From assembly GCA_902826155.1 (NCBI GenBank), contig CADEDU010000043.1, forward strand, positions 1 to 56,589: DNA of 56,589 nt. Reading direction: 5' to 3'. Below the pieces are notes generated by a model, which saw only the letters and a list, made by a program, of their open reading frames with translations, ran no database searches and was not told the origin of the DNA. Numbering within the stretch: the stretch's first letter is position 1; every line of letters starts with the position of its first letter. Source of the DNA: an uncultured beta proteobacterium (GTDB taxonomy: Bacteria; Pseudomonadota; Gammaproteobacteria; Burkholderiales; SG8-39). The translations under genes were made by a program, and so were the position numbers. Of the stretch, positions 44,105 through 53,884 are shown piece by piece.

Positions 44105-45571
44105 ATGCCGCAGCGCGAGCGCATGAGCAGCGTGGACACCGCGTGGTTGCGGATGGACCGTCCCGAGAATCTGATGATGATCGTGTCGGTGCTCACCTTC
44201 GAGCAGCCGGTGCGGATCGCGCCGTTTCGGGCGCTGGTTGCCGAGCGGTTCCTCGCGCATCGACGCTTTCGGCAGCGACCGGTGCAGGAACCCACCGGCA
44301 GCTACTGGGAGGAAGACACCGCGTTCGATCTGAAGCGGCACGTCACCACCCTCAAGCTGGGCAAGCGAGCCGATGACAACGGCCTGCGCGAGCTCGCGGC
44401 GCAATTGATCTCCGAGCCGCTCGACCCGGCCCATCCGCTGTGGCAGTTCACGCTGATCGAACGCTACGGAAAAGGCTCGGCCATCATCGCGCGGATCCAC
44501 CATTGCTACGCCGACGGCATTGCGCTGGTGGGCGTCATGCTTTCGCTCACGGATGAATCCCCGGTGCCTGTTCATCAGGCCCAAGCAGCCACGGCCAAGC
44601 GCGAGAGACCGACGCTGCCCATCGATCTGGGCCCACTGAATCAATTCGTCGAACCAGTGACCGATGCGTTGAAATCGCTGGTCAAGCTTTCCGGCGGGGC
44701 GATCGATCGCTATGCGTCCGCTTTGCGCGACCCTTCCCAGGCGATCGAATTCGCCCGCACCGGCGCGGCCATCGGTCGCGAGATCGCGCAGTTGGCGACG
44801 ATGCCGGACGACTCGCCTACGCGCTTCAAAGGCAAGCCCGGGCTCACCAAACGTGTGGCCTGGAGCGACCACATCCCGCTCGACGAGGTGAAGGCGGTCG
44901 GCTACGCACTGGGCTGCTCCGTGAACGACGTGCTGCTCTCGTGCGTGGCGGGGGCGCTCGGTCACTACTTGCGCGCGCGCAAGGAGTCGCTCGACGCTGT
45001 GGAGATCCGCGCGCTGGTGCCGGTGAATCTGCGGCCGCCGGGAAAGGAGACGCAGCTGGGCAACCGCTTCGGCCTGGTGGCACTGGAGTTGCCGCTATGG
45101 ATCGGCAATCCGATCGCGCGCGTGCACGAAGTGCGCAAGCGCATGGAAGCGCTCAAGCAAAGCTACCAGGCGGTGCTGACGCTCGGCGTGCTCGGCCTGG
45201 TCGGCATGTGCCCCAAGCCGGTTCAGCAGCAGATCCTCGACATTCTTGCGGCCAAGGCCACCGCGGTGATGACCAACGTGCCCGGGCCGCAGAAGCCGCT
45301 CTATCTCTCCAGCGCCAGACTCGACAGCCTGATGTTCTGGGTGCCGCAATCCGGCGACATCGGCATGGGGGTGTCGATCCTGTCGTACAACGGCGGCGTG
45401 CGCTTCGGCCTGGTGACCGATGCCGGGCTCACCCCCGATCCGGAGAAGGTCATCGCGCACTTCCCGCGCGAGCTAGAAGCCTTGCTGCTCGCCATGCTGA
45501 TGGAGCCTTGGGGGCAGCACCGCGACCCGACGCTGATCGAGCACGAACTCGAAGCGGCATTGAGTCGCTAG
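44105..45571 (+). CDS. Wax ester synthase / diacylglycerol acyltransferase (WS/DGAT)
   Basis: Bifunctional acyltransferase that makes wax esters or triacylglycerol from acyl-CoA. The 488-residue protein has the catalytic HHxxxDG motif at 132-138 (HHCYADG), an N-terminal SSVDTAWLRMDRPENLMM and the C-terminal segments ALVPVNLRPPGKETQLGNRF and MTNVPGPQKPL, all typical. ATG 44105 is used; an ATG six codons later is also possible. It sits opposite the ACBP gene and next to the PHA-system gene, suggesting neutral-lipid storage. Confidence 0.9.
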   Translation: MPQRERMSSVDTAWLRMDRPENLMMIVSVLTFEQPVRIAPFRALVAERFLAHRRFRQRPVQEPTGSYWEEDTAFDLKRHVTTLKLGKRADDNGLRELAAQLISEPLDPAHPLWQFTLIERYGKGSAIIARIHHCYADGIALVGVMLSLTDESPVPVHQAQAATAKRERPTLPIDLGPLNQFVEPVTDALKSLVKLSGGAIDRYASALRDPSQAIEFARTGAAIGREIAQLATMPDDSPTRFKGKPGLTKRVAWSDHIPLDEVKAVGYALGCSVNDVLLSCVAGALGHYLRARKESLDAVEIRALVPVNLRPPGKETQLGNRFGLVALELPLWIGNPIARVHEVRKRMEALKQSYQAVLTLGVLGLVGMCPKPVQQQILDILAAKATAVMTNVPGPQKPLYLSSARLDSLMFWVPQSGDIGMGVSILSYNGGVRFGLVTDAGLTPDPEKVIAHFPRELEALLLAMLMEPWGQHRDPTLIEHELEAALSR

Positions 45572-45581
45572 GCTTGCAGCA

Positions 45582-46421
45582 CTACGAGCCAGCCATCAAC
45601 GCCAGCTCCGGCAACAAAAACGGACGGAAGCTCGCGTAGTCCTCGATCAGCGGGAAGTGTCCGAGCCCCTTCATCATCGTGTAGCGGGCACCCTTCACCC
45701 GATCGGCCACGAACTGTGTCATCTCCGGCGTGGCCGAATAGTCGTACTCCCCGGTCAACAATGACACCTTACACTTCGACGTGTCGATCCGATGCAACTC
45801 CTCACGCACATCGAAATCGGCCGCGAACATGGTGTCGCCCAGATAGACGCCAGGCCCGCCCTGCGCGTAGTACCACCAGTTCTCGCGCTTGCCGGACTCA
45901 GGCCCGGTCGGTGAGTTCAGGCCATAGGTCCAGGTTGCGACCACCTCGCCGCCATGAACCGCCGGGTGATGCAGAAACTTCTGGTGCCGGCCGGGCAAGT
46001 GCGCCGCCCCTTCCAGGCCGATCACGCCGCGCAGCTCGTTCTGCCACTCGATCGCGGCCTTGAGCACGACGCAGCCGCCCATCGAGCAGCCGATGAGCAC
46101 CGGCCGCTGCACCTCGCACGCCTGCCACACCGCCCGAATGAACGCCAGGTACAGCGACGTGGAGAGCTGGTACTTGCGCAGCCACCAGCCCTCGGGCGGG
46201 TTGGAGCGGCCGTGATAAGGCAAATCGAATGCGATGACGCGAAAACGCGAAGTGATCTCGGCATCGTTCAGCACGTGCCGCCATTGCCGGCTGTCGGCAC
46301 CCGCCGTATGCAGACAGATCAAGGGAATGCCCTTGCCCGCCTCCTCGACGTAGATTCGGTATTCGATTCCCTCTACCGCGAGGGTCACGTAACGCCCGAC
46401 GATCGATTCGAACTGGGCCAT
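45582..46421 (-). CDS. Alpha/beta-fold hydrolase
   Basis: A 279-residue hydrolase with nucleophile elbow GCSMGG (S113), acid in TGEYDYS and His in GLGHFPL. The oxyanion region is ICLHTAGADSRQW and a conserved DLPYHGRS follows. It resembles esterases or C-C bond hydrolases; substrate unknown. It begins 2 bases after the stop of the SCP2-like gene, so the two are coupled. It converges on WS/DGAT. Confidence 0.85.
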   Translation of the reverse strand: MAQFESIVGRYVTLAVEGIEYRIYVEEAGKGIPLICLHTAGADSRQWRHVLNDAEITSRFRVIAFDLPYHGRSNPPEGWWLRKYQLSTSLYLAFIRAVWQACEVQRPVLIGCSMGGCVVLKAAIEWQNELRGVIGLEGAAHLPGRHQKFLHHPAVHGGEVVATWTYGLNSPTGPESGKRENWWYYAQGGPGVYLGDTMFAADFDVREELHRIDTSKCKVSLLTGEYDYSATPEMTQFVADRVKGARYTMMKGLGHFPLIEDYASFRPFLLPELALMAGS

Positions 46422-46423
46422 GG

Positions 46424-46810
46424 TCAGTGCGCTCCCCGCAGGACCGACATCATCCGGTGCACGGCGCGCGCGTTCTGCATGAACGCCTGCGAATCACCGT
46501 CGAGCTTGAACTCCGGCACGCGCATCAGCATCGCGAAGATGTCGTGATACCTGGGCGGTGGCACCGGCTCGAAGTACTTGCGCCACACATCGAGCGGGGC
46601 GCGAAAGCCGAACACGCTGCGCTCGTCGATGCGCGGCTGCGCGACGACCTCGCTGATCCGTCCGGCATCGAGCCTGAGGACGAACTTGGTGTCATCGAAA
46701 CTTAGCGAGATGGGAATCGACAGCCAGTTGCCGATCAGTCGCATCTCGGCATCGACGTTCACACGTTCGGCACGCGCTTGCAGCCAAGCGTGAGTGAATG
46801 GTCCGGCCAT
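46424..46810 (-). CDS. Small protein, possibly SCP2-like
   Basis: A 128-residue protein from ATG 46810, which has GAGGAG upstream. The region LIGNWLSIPISLSFDDTKFVLRL, followed by a Trp-containing FGFRAPLDVWRKYFEP and PRYHDIFAMLMRVPEFKLDGD, recalls the beta-sheet/helix pattern of SCP2 sterol-carrier domains, but I am not certain. It is coupled to the hydrolase gene and might present a lipid substrate to it. The longer open frame (54 more codons) is not supported. Confidence 0.6.
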   Translation of the reverse strand: MAGPFTHAWLQARAERVNVDAEMRLIGNWLSIPISLSFDDTKFVLRLDAGRISEVVAQPRIDERSVFGFRAPLDVWRKYFEPVPPPRYHDIFAMLMRVPEFKLDGDSQAFMQNARAVHRMMSVLRGAH

Positions 46811-47011
46811 AAAGCGCAGTCTCCTCGTTTCCTCGTTCAAATGATTTCGCCCACCTTCGCTAGCTTCGCCTGCGGTCATAGGTCTTCGCAGACGTACAGC
46901 GCGGGCGACCACATATACCGTATCGATCTGTCCGCGCGGCCTACTTTGCGCCAAAGAAGTCGTGGCAAGCAAGTCACTGCCGGGGTGCCGCGTGTCGATG
47001 CCGGAACCTGC

Positions 47012-48295
47012 TCATAGATTCGGCAGGAACGTCGCGATGCCCGGGAACACGGTGAGCAGCAGTACGCCGAGCAGCAACAGCGCCCAGTAGGGAAGCGCGG
47101 CGCGGGCCGCATCACCGAGTTCGACCTCGCGGCCGGTGATACCCACCAGCACGAACAGGTTCATGCCCACCGGCGGGGTGAGCATGCCGACCTCGATCAT
47201 GATCGTCACTACCACACCGAGCCAGATCGGATCGAACCCGATTCCGGTGAGCAGCGGGAACACGATCGGCAGGGTCATGATCATCATCGACAGGCCGTCG
47301 AAGAAGCAGCCGAGCACGAAGTAGATGCCGATGACGACGGCCAGGATCACATACTTCGACAGCGCGATCGCCTCGACGCTCTTGAGCAGCGCCTGGGGAA
47401 GCCCGAGTGCGCTGATCGACTGCGCCAGCACCACCGCGCCGATGAACACGAAGCCGATGGTGGCGTACGTGACGACGGTGTCGACCAGCGCGCGCCAGAA
47501 CTTGGCCAACGAAAGATCGCCGAACAGACGGCCGATGACGATGGTCGCGAGCACGCCGACCGCGGCGGCTTCGGTGGGCGTGGCAATGCCCGCGAACAGC
47601 GTGCCGAGCACCGACACGATCAGGATCATCATCGGAATCAAATCGGCGAGCCCGCGCAATGCCTGTGGCCAAGGGGTGTACGCACCTTCCATCGGCGCCA
47701 TCTCCGGGCGACGTGAGGCCGCCACGTAGATGTAGAGCATGAACAACACCGCCATCATCAGCCCCGGCACCACCCCGGCCAGGAACAACTTGCCGATCGA
47801 CACGTCCGTCAGCGCGCCGAAAATGAGCAGCGACAGGCTGGGCGGGATCAACAACCCCAGCGTACCGCCACCTGCGAGGCTACCGACCACCGACGCGGCA
47901 TCGTAGCCACGGCGTTTCAATTCGGGATACGCAACCGACCCCACCGCCGCAGCCACGGACATCGACGATCCGCTCACCGCGCCGAACACCGTGCACACCG
48001 CGATCTTGGTGTGGAGCAGCCCGCCGGGCACCCTGGCGAACAGCGGCTGCAACGCGCGATAAGCGCCCGCCGCCAGTCCGCTTGCTACGAGCACCTCGCC
48101 CAGCAGGATGAACATCGGGATCGCGGTGATCGTGAACTCGTTGAGGACGTTCCACGCCGCCTGTACGCCGAGTTGCGTCGCTCCGCCCGAGGCGAAATGC
48201 AGGATGGCGAATCCGACCAACCCAAGCGCGGCCCCGAGCACCGCGCCGGTCAGTACCGTGGCGGCAATGCCGCCTCCAAGCCACAACCAGATCAA
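47012..48295 (-). CDS. dctM: TRAP transporter large permease (DctM)
   Basis: Large membrane subunit of a tripartite ATP-independent periplasmic transporter, driven by a sodium or proton gradient. The 427 residues form about twelve hydrophobic helices with FGAVSGSSMSVAAAVGSVAYPELKRRGYD and GLLIPPSLSLLIFGALTDVS, and a second-half motif GMLTPPVGMNLFVLVGI. The start is TTG 48295 with AGGAA five bases upstream, right after the DctQ stop. Third gene of the DctP-Q-M operon. Confidence 0.9.
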   Translation of the reverse strand: MIWLWLGGGIAATVLTGAVLGAALGLVGFAILHFASGGATQLGVQAAWNVLNEFTITAIPMFILLGEVLVASGLAAGAYRALQPLFARVPGGLLHTKIAVCTVFGAVSGSSMSVAAAVGSVAYPELKRRGYDAASVVGSLAGGGTLGLLIPPSLSLLIFGALTDVSIGKLFLAGVVPGLMMAVLFMLYIYVAASRRPEMAPMEGAYTPWPQALRGLADLIPMMILIVSVLGTLFAGIATPTEAAAVGVLATIVIGRLFGDLSLAKFWRALVDTVVTYATIGFVFIGAVVLAQSISALGLPQALLKSVEAIALSKYVILAVVIGIYFVLGCFFDGLSMMIMTLPIVFPLLTGIGFDPIWLGVVVTIMIEVGMLTPPVGMNLFVLVGITGREVELGDAARAALPYWALLLLGVLLLTVFPGIATFLPNL

Positions 48296-48304
48296 CGTTG
48301 TTCC

Positions 48305-48823
48305 TCAGATCGCAGTCACGCGTGTGCGTGGTGGGCGGAACACTTGCCAGACCGAGATCACGAGGCAAAGCGCGAACGCCGCACACATCGCGATCATCCA
48401 CGGGCCGAGAACGAAGCGGCTGACTTCAGCCCGCAACCCCAGCTTGAGCGTGAACTCGGTGATGCCCCACGCCTTCCACAGGAACACCGACAGAAAACCT
48501 AGGATGATCAGCTGTCCGAGGAACCACGCCACGCGCGCACCCGCTGCACCCAGCCGATCGACCAGCAGCGTGACGCGGATGTTGGTGTTGGCCACCAGGG
48601 TCCAGGGCAACGCCAGGAACACCGCCTGTGCGAGCAGCAGCCCGGCTACCTCTTCGGTGTATCGCAGTGGCATGGCCAGCGCGTAGCGCATGAATACGCT
48701 GACGACGATCAGCGCGAAGATCGCGAAGCACGCAGCCGCCGCCAGGCCGACGAGTGCGCGCGCCAGGCTCTCGATTGCCCTTTCGACGGCCGCGAGCGCA
48801 CCGGTGCTCGTCGATGGATCCAT
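48305..48823 (-). CDS. dctQ: TRAP transporter small permease (DctQ)
   Basis: Four-helix small membrane subunit. ATG 48823 gives 172 residues with VVSVFMRYALAMPLRYTEEV and an ANTNIRVTLLVDRL loop, typical of DctQ. A TTG nine codons upstream is also in frame, and neither start has an ideal ribosome site. It lies between DctP and DctM with gaps of 35 and 9 bases. Confidence 0.87.
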   Translation of the reverse strand: MDPSTSTGALAAVERAIESLARALVGLAAAACFAIFALIVVSVFMRYALAMPLRYTEEVAGLLLAQAVFLALPWTLVANTNIRVTLLVDRLGAAGARVAWFLGQLIILGFLSVFLWKAWGITEFTLKLGLRAEVSRFVLGPWMIAMCAAFALCLVISVWQVFRPPRTRVTAI

Positions 48824-48858
48824 CGCCAAGGTGGCTTGCTCCCGCGTCAACTCGCGGC

Positions 48859-49884
48859 TCAGCGCCCCAGCGCCTTGGCGATCTTGCCGCGATACTCCAG
48901 CGCCACTTTGCCTGCCTCGCTGTTGAGCTTGACCCAGGTCTTGTCAGCCGCTGCACGAAACGCGTCGCGATCGGCAGCGTTGAAATCGGGCTGGTAGGTA
49001 ACGCCCATCCCGCGCAGCTTCTCGCGCGCCGCCTTTTCGTCCTGCTCGTCCTTGGAGAAATCAGTCGTATCGGTTTCCAGCTTGGTAACCGCTGCGCTGA
49101 CGGACTGGCGCAGATCGGCGGCCAGCGCGTTCCACTTGCCCTGATTGGCGACGATCACATAGGGCACCGCGGGGAACGGAAAGCCGAAACCCGAGGCGAA
49201 CTTGGCGACCTCCTGCAGCGACACGGTGTGCGCGAAGCGCGCGGGATAGAGCGCGCAGTCGACCACGCCCGTCTGCAGTGCCGAGTACAGGTCGTTCTGC
49301 GGGACGATCTGCGCCGCGACACCAAGCGCGGTGAACGTCTCGACCTGCTCGCGGGTACCGACCCGCAGCTTCACGCGCTTCAGAGCATCCAGACTCGTTA
49401 CGCCCGCCTGACGGCAGAAGATCGAAGCCTCGAGCATCGGCAGGCCCATGAATCCGACCGGGACGATATTCCACTTGCGCACCTGCTCGCCGAGGATCTC
49501 GCGCAGCACCGGAAGCGCGCGTTGATGCTCGGCGGCACTGGCAACCGACCCCATCACGTAGATCGACGCCAGCTCCGGCGCATCACGACCGAGGAATGGC
49601 GACCACATGAAGCCCATCTCCGGCGTGCCGGTCTGCATCCAGCGGATCGCGTCGGCATCCTTCAGCCCCATCGATCCGCCGTGCAGCACGTTGATGCTCA
49701 GCTTGCCGGCCGACCCTTGCTTGACGTCGGCGGCGAACGCATCGAGCGCCTTGGCTTCCGGCCGGGTCGGCGCATAACCGTTGTTGAAGCGCCACTCGAG
49801 CTGCGCAACCGCGGGCGCAGCGGCAATCGCCATCAATCCCGTTGCGGCACCTGCGCGGATCAGTTTCACCAGCCTGGATTGCAT
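48859..49884 (-). CDS. dctP: TRAP transporter solute-binding protein (DctP)
   Basis: Periplasmic receptor of 341 residues. ATG 49884 has GGGGAA upstream and starts a signal peptide (MQSRLVKLIRAGAATG), probably cut after APAVAQ. The mature protein contains LKRVKLRVGTREQVETFTALG and VVDCALYPARFAHTVSLQEV, in the ligand-binding region usual for DctP. The ligand is probably a carboxylate but cannot be specified. First gene of the TRAP operon, 79 bases after the ABC ATPase gene on the same strand. Confidence 0.87.
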   Translation of the reverse strand: MQSRLVKLIRAGAATGLMAIAAAPAVAQLEWRFNNGYAPTRPEAKALDAFAADVKQGSAGKLSINVLHGGSMGLKDADAIRWMQTGTPEMGFMWSPFLGRDAPELASIYVMGSVASAAEHQRALPVLREILGEQVRKWNIVPVGFMGLPMLEASIFCRQAGVTSLDALKRVKLRVGTREQVETFTALGVAAQIVPQNDLYSALQTGVVDCALYPARFAHTVSLQEVAKFASGFGFPFPAVPYVIVANQGKWNALAADLRQSVSAAVTKLETDTTDFSKDEQDEKAAREKLRGMGVTYQPDFNAADRDAFRAAADKTWVKLNSEAGKVALEYRGKIAKALGR

Positions 49885-49963
49885 TGCGGATTCCCCGTCG
49901 TCGTTGGTCTTCGGCAATTGTCCTACGCCCGCAAAGCCGCCGCAGCGCGCATGCCGATCGCGA

Positions 49964-50770
49964 TCAGCTCCGATGCAGCACGCCGCGCGAGAGGAAGATC
50001 TCGGTGATCGTCTCGGTTGCGGCGGCGAACTGAGGGCTGCGGCGCGCTTCCAGTCCGCGCGGCCGATCGAGCTCGATGCGGATCTCCCGTTCGATCCGCC
50101 CGGGCCGCGGACTCATCACCACCACCCGATCGGCGAGCAGCACCGCCTCGTCGATGCTGTGCGTGACGAACACCACCGTCTTCTTGCCTTCGATCCACAG
50201 CTGCTCGAGGTCAAGGCGCATCTGTTCCCGGGTCAGCGCATCGAGCGCGCCGAACGGCTCGTCCATCATCAGTAGCGGCGGATCGTGGATCAGCGCGCGC
50301 ACGATGGCCGCGCGTTGCCGCATGCCACCGGACAACTCGCGCGGATGCCGCTCGGCGAACTCCTCCAACCCCACCTTGGCGAGCAGTGCGCGCGCCCGGT
50401 CGCGGTACTCGCCCGGGTTCAAACCGCGCAGCTCGAGCTGCAGCAGCACGTTGTCGATCACGCTGCGCCACTCCGGCAGCACCGGACTCTGGAACACGAC
50501 GCCCAGATCGGTCTGTGGCCCTCGCACCGCCCTGCCGGCAACCGTCACTGCCCCCGATGTCGCAGGCAGCAGGCCCGCGATGATCTTGAGCAGCGTGCTC
50601 TTGCCGCAGCCCGACGGACCGACGATGGCGATGAACTCGCCCGGCGCGATGCGCAGGTCGACCGCATCGAGCGCCCGCACTTCAGTCCGTCGTCGCCCCT
50701 GCCCGACCTGAAATACTTGGCTGACGCCGGTGACGTCGATCGCCACCGATGCCGCACCGCTGGCCGCCAT
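49964..50770 (-). CDS. NitT/TauT-type ABC transporter ATP-binding protein
   Basis: ATPase of 268 residues with Walker A GPSGCGKST (51-59), signature LSGGMRQR and Walker B LLMMDEPFGALD. The D-loop and H-loop (FVTHSIDEAVLLADRV) are intact. ATG 50770 overlaps the stop of the solute-binding protein gene by one base (TGATG), showing coupling. A 120-codon longer frame is a shadow. Last gene of the permease-receptor-ATPase operon. Confidence 0.9.
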   Translation of the reverse strand: MAASGAASVAIDVTGVSQVFQVGQGRRRTEVRALDAVDLRIAPGEFIAIVGPSGCGKSTLLKIIAGLLPATSGAVTVAGRAVRGPQTDLGVVFQSPVLPEWRSVIDNVLLQLELRGLNPGEYRDRARALLAKVGLEEFAERHPRELSGGMRQRAAIVRALIHDPPLLMMDEPFGALDALTREQMRLDLEQLWIEGKKTVVFVTHSIDEAVLLADRVVVMSPRPGRIEREIRIELDRPRGLEARRSPQFAAATETITEIFLSRGVLHRS

Positions 50771-51741
50771 CAATTCGGCACGAACTCGTTGGTGTGGAAC
50801 GCCGTCCAGGGCCTGTCGGTTTTCAATTCCCGGTACTTCTTGAGCAGGTCGAGCGTCTGATCCCAATCGGCCTGGGCACTCCAGCCGATGCGCCCCTTGG
50901 AGTGTTTGGAGTCCATCAGCTCGAAGTCGACCATCATCTGATCGCGTGTCGACTGCCGGTTCAGATCGGGTTTTGCTTTGAGTGCCGCGTCGACCGCTGC
51001 ATCGGGGTTCTTGCGCGCTTCGTCCCACGAACGCGCGGTCGCGCGCACGAACCGGCGCACCAGATCGGACTTGTTCTTGATGGTCGCTTCCTGCGTGAGA
51101 ATCGTCATACCCACGATGTTGGCACCCCATTCGGCGAATCGGAGCGCGGCCGGCTCCTGGCCCCGGTACTTGATCAGAAAGAACTGATCATCCGCGCCGC
51201 CAAGCAGTGCGTCGGCGCGCTTCTCCAGTACCGACACGACCTTCGCCGCCGGATCGACCTGCACGAACGAGACCTTGGAGATGTCGATCTTGTTCGCCGC
51301 AGCCACGGCCTCGAACAACTGACGCAGTGGATCGCCTGGCGACACCGCCAGGCGTTTGCCTTCGAGATCCTTCGGCGATTTGATGCCGCTCGCGGCCAGC
51401 GACACCACCGCAAAGCCGGTGGAGTTCAGGATCGACATGACCGACTTCACCTCGGCGCCCTTGGACGCGGTGAGGATCACCGAACTGGAATCGGCGAGCC
51501 CGAAAGTATCCGAACCAGCCGCCACCACCTGCACCGTGTTGGCCGATCCGCGCCCTTCGTTGATCGTCAGATCGATGCCTTCCTGCTTGTAGATGCCGCG
51601 ATCCTTACCGTAGTAGAACGGTGCATGCAGGCCACCCAGATACCAGTTCAGACGCAGGCTCACGGCATCCTGCGCAATCGCGCCGGCGGACATCGCGCAA
51701 GCGGCGAGCATGAGCAGCATTGCTTGGATCGATCGACTCAT
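50770..51741 (-). CDS. ABC transporter substrate-binding protein (NMT1/THI5-SsuA-like)
   Basis: Periplasmic receptor of 323 residues with a signal peptide cut near GAIAQ. The mature N terminus LRLNWYLGGLHAPFYYGKDR and IYKQEGIDLTINEGRGSANT resembles the NMT1/THI5-like family, which binds pyrimidine thiamine precursors, sulfonates or nitrate-type ligands. The ligand here is not known. A strong AGGAGGAG site precedes ATG 51741. It sits between the permease and ATPase genes. Confidence 0.87.
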   Translation of the reverse strand: MSRSIQAMLLMLAACAMSAGAIAQDAVSLRLNWYLGGLHAPFYYGKDRGIYKQEGIDLTINEGRGSANTVQVVAAGSDTFGLADSSSVILTASKGAEVKSVMSILNSTGFAVVSLAASGIKSPKDLEGKRLAVSPGDPLRQLFEAVAAANKIDISKVSFVQVDPAAKVVSVLEKRADALLGGADDQFFLIKYRGQEPAALRFAEWGANIVGMTILTQEATIKNKSDLVRRFVRATARSWDEARKNPDAAVDAALKAKPDLNRQSTRDQMMVDFELMDSKHSKGRIGWSAQADWDQTLDLLKKYRELKTDRPWTAFHTNEFVPN

Positions 51742-51771
51742 GGTGAAGCTCCTCCTCTTGGTGCACTTCGT

Positions 51772-52596
51772 TCATGTTGTCAGGGATTCGGTCGCGGCCG
51801 ACTGCTTGGCGACGTGCCACGGAATGGCGATGCGCTCGATCAGCTCGACCACGTAGTACACCGCCAGGCCGATGAGCGACAACAGCACGATCGTCGCGAA
51901 CACCATCGGCGTGTCGAGCTGGCCGTTGTATTGCAGCAGCAGATAGCCCAGGCCCTTGTCGGAGGCCACGAACTCTGCCACAACCGCCGCCGTCGCCGCC
52001 AATGCGGCGCCGACCTTCAGTCCGGTGAAGATGTCGGGCAGGGCCTGCGGCAGCCGGATGCGCACGAACATCTTCATGCGGCTGGCTCCAGTGGTGCGGG
52101 CGAAGTCCATCACGTCGGGATCGAGTGATTTGAATCCGGCGATCGACGCGACCACGATCGGGAAGAACGACAGCAGGAACACCAGCAGCACCTTGGGCGT
52201 GAATCCGAACCCGAACCAGATGATGAACAGCGGCGCGATGGCGATCTTCGGGATGATCTGCAGGAACACCACCACCGGATAGACGGCGTTTTCCATGAAG
52301 CGCGATGACGCGATTGCCAGGGCGAGCGGCACGCTCACGACCACCGCGAGCAGATAGCCCACCACGATCTCCTGCGTGGTAACCCACGCGCTCGACATCA
52401 CCGTCGGGGCGCGCTTGACGAACTCGGTCCACACTTTCGAGGGCGGCGGCAGCAGATACTCCTTCACGCCGAACAGCCACACGGCGCTCTCCCACAGCAC
52501 GAACAGGATCGCGAAGATCGCGAGCGCCCCGCCGCGGCGGCCGAGCCAGTTGATGAATGCTTCGCCGCGCGTCACGCGGGCCGATCCGGTGGTCAT
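51772..52596 (-). CDS. NitT/TauT-type ABC transporter permease
   Basis: Membrane subunit of 274 residues from ATG 52596 with six helices. The EAA-loop region reads DFARTTGASRMKMFVRIRLPQALPDIF, characteristic of SsuC/TauC-like permeases, preceded by PKIAIAPLFIIWFGFG. First gene of the operon, 30 bases before the receptor gene. It is divergent from the LLM oxidoreductase gene. Confidence 0.9.
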   Translation of the reverse strand: MTTGSARVTRGEAFINWLGRRGGALAIFAILFVLWESAVWLFGVKEYLLPPPSKVWTEFVKRAPTVMSSAWVTTQEIVVGYLLAVVVSVPLALAIASSRFMENAVYPVVVFLQIIPKIAIAPLFIIWFGFGFTPKVLLVFLLSFFPIVVASIAGFKSLDPDVMDFARTTGASRMKMFVRIRLPQALPDIFTGLKVGAALAATAAVVAEFVASDKGLGYLLLQYNGQLDTPMVFATIVLLSLIGLAVYYVVELIERIAIPWHVAKQSAATESLTT

Positions 52597-52812
52597 CGAA
52601 GTCCGGGCGTTTGTCTGTACACGGTGTGCGGCGAGCTTACTCCAGCGGCGCAGATCCGATCCGCACCTCACCAGCAGCTGCCAGAGCGCCCCTACAGTTA
52701 CACCAACCAGTCACGCCAACGATAGTGGGAGCCGGGGCAATCGTCGCGACGGCGGCGATTGATCGCGACCCGACTAGAATCACCATCGCGGCAATCTTCG
52801 AAAGGAATCGAC

Positions 52813-53850
52813 ATGGGAAAGCTTCGGCTCGGTCTGGCGCTCGGCTATTCGGGCGGCGCGTTCAAGATCGATCGCGATCTGGTGCTCGAGGCCGAGCGCC
52901 TGGGGTTCTACTCGGTGTGGACCGCGGAAGCGTACGGCTCGGATGCACTCACGCCGCTCGCCTACCTCGCCGCGCTCACGTCCAAAATTCAGCTCGGCAC
53001 AGCCATCATGCAGATGCCCGCACGCACGCCCACCGCGGCTGCCATGGCGGCGATGACGCTCGATGCGCTGTCTGGCGGCCGCTTCATCCTGGGCCTGGGC
53101 CCGTCGGGCCCGCAAGTCGTCGAGGGCTGGTACGGCGTGCCCTATGGCAAGCCGCTCACACGCACCCGCGAGTACATCTCGATCGTACGAAAGATCCTCG
53201 CGCGGGAAACGCCGCTGGAATTCAAGGGCGAGCACTACGAGATCCCCTATCGCGGGCCCGATGCGTCGGGGCTGGGCAAGCCGCTCAAGAGCATCCTGCA
53301 CGCACGCAAGGACATGCAGATCTACACCGCATCGATCGGTCCGGCCGGCATCGCTTGCAGCGCCGAGGTTGCCGATGGCCTCATTCCGGTGTGGATGAAT
53401 CCGGAACGGTTCGATCTGCTCGCGCCGCATCTGAACGCCGGGTTTGCCAAGGCCGGCGGCAACAAGAGCCTCGATAGCTTCGACGTCGCACCATTCGTCA
53501 TATGCGTCGTGGGCAGCGACCTGGAACGCTGCCGCCAACCGATCAAGGAGAATCTGGCGCTCTACATCGGTGGCATGGGCGCGCGCGGCAAGAACTTCTA
53601 CAACGATCTCGCGGTCCGGCTCGGTTATGAGGCGGAAGCGCGCAAGATTCAGGATCTCTACCTGTCGGGCAAGCGCGCGGAGGCCGCAGCCGCCGTTCCC
53701 GACCAGCTCGTCGATGAGACGGCACTCGTCGGCGATAAAGCACGCATTCGCGATCGACTGCAGGTGTGGCAGGCATCGCCGGTGCGCACGCTGCTGATCA
53801 GAGCGGAGCAGCGCGAAGCATTGCAGGTGCTTGCGGAACTTGTGCTGTAG
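52813..53850 (+). CDS. LLM-class flavin-dependent oxidoreductase
   Basis: Luciferase-like TIM-barrel oxidoreductase of 345 residues. ATG 52813 has AAAGGA six bases upstream. Features are [38 protein letters not shown] and [20 protein letters not shown]. It resembles F420-type LLM proteins, but in this type of organism FMN is the more likely cofactor. The -10-like TAGAAT (52775-52780) is upstream without a good -35. It probably shares a transcript with the Bug receptor gene 34 bases later. Confidence 0.87.
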   Translation: MGKLRLGLALGYSGGAFKIDRDLVLEAERLGFYSVWTAEAYGSDALTPLAYLAALTSKIQLGTAIMQMPARTPTAAAMAAMTLDALSGGRFILGLGPSGPQVVEGWYGVPYGKPLTRTREYISIVRKILARETPLEFKGEHYEIPYRGPDASGLGKPLKSILHARKDMQIYTASIGPAGIACSAEVADGLIPVWMNPERFDLLAPHLNAGFAKAGGNKSLDSFDVAPFVICVVGSDLERCRQPIKENLALYIGGMGARGKNFYNDLAVRLGYEAEARKIQDLYLSGKRAEAAAAVPDQLVDETALVGDKARIRDRLQVWQASPVRTLLIRAEQREALQVLAELVL

Positions 53851-53884
53851 AGCCGCGACCGCTCGAAACGTTGAGGAGATCGTC

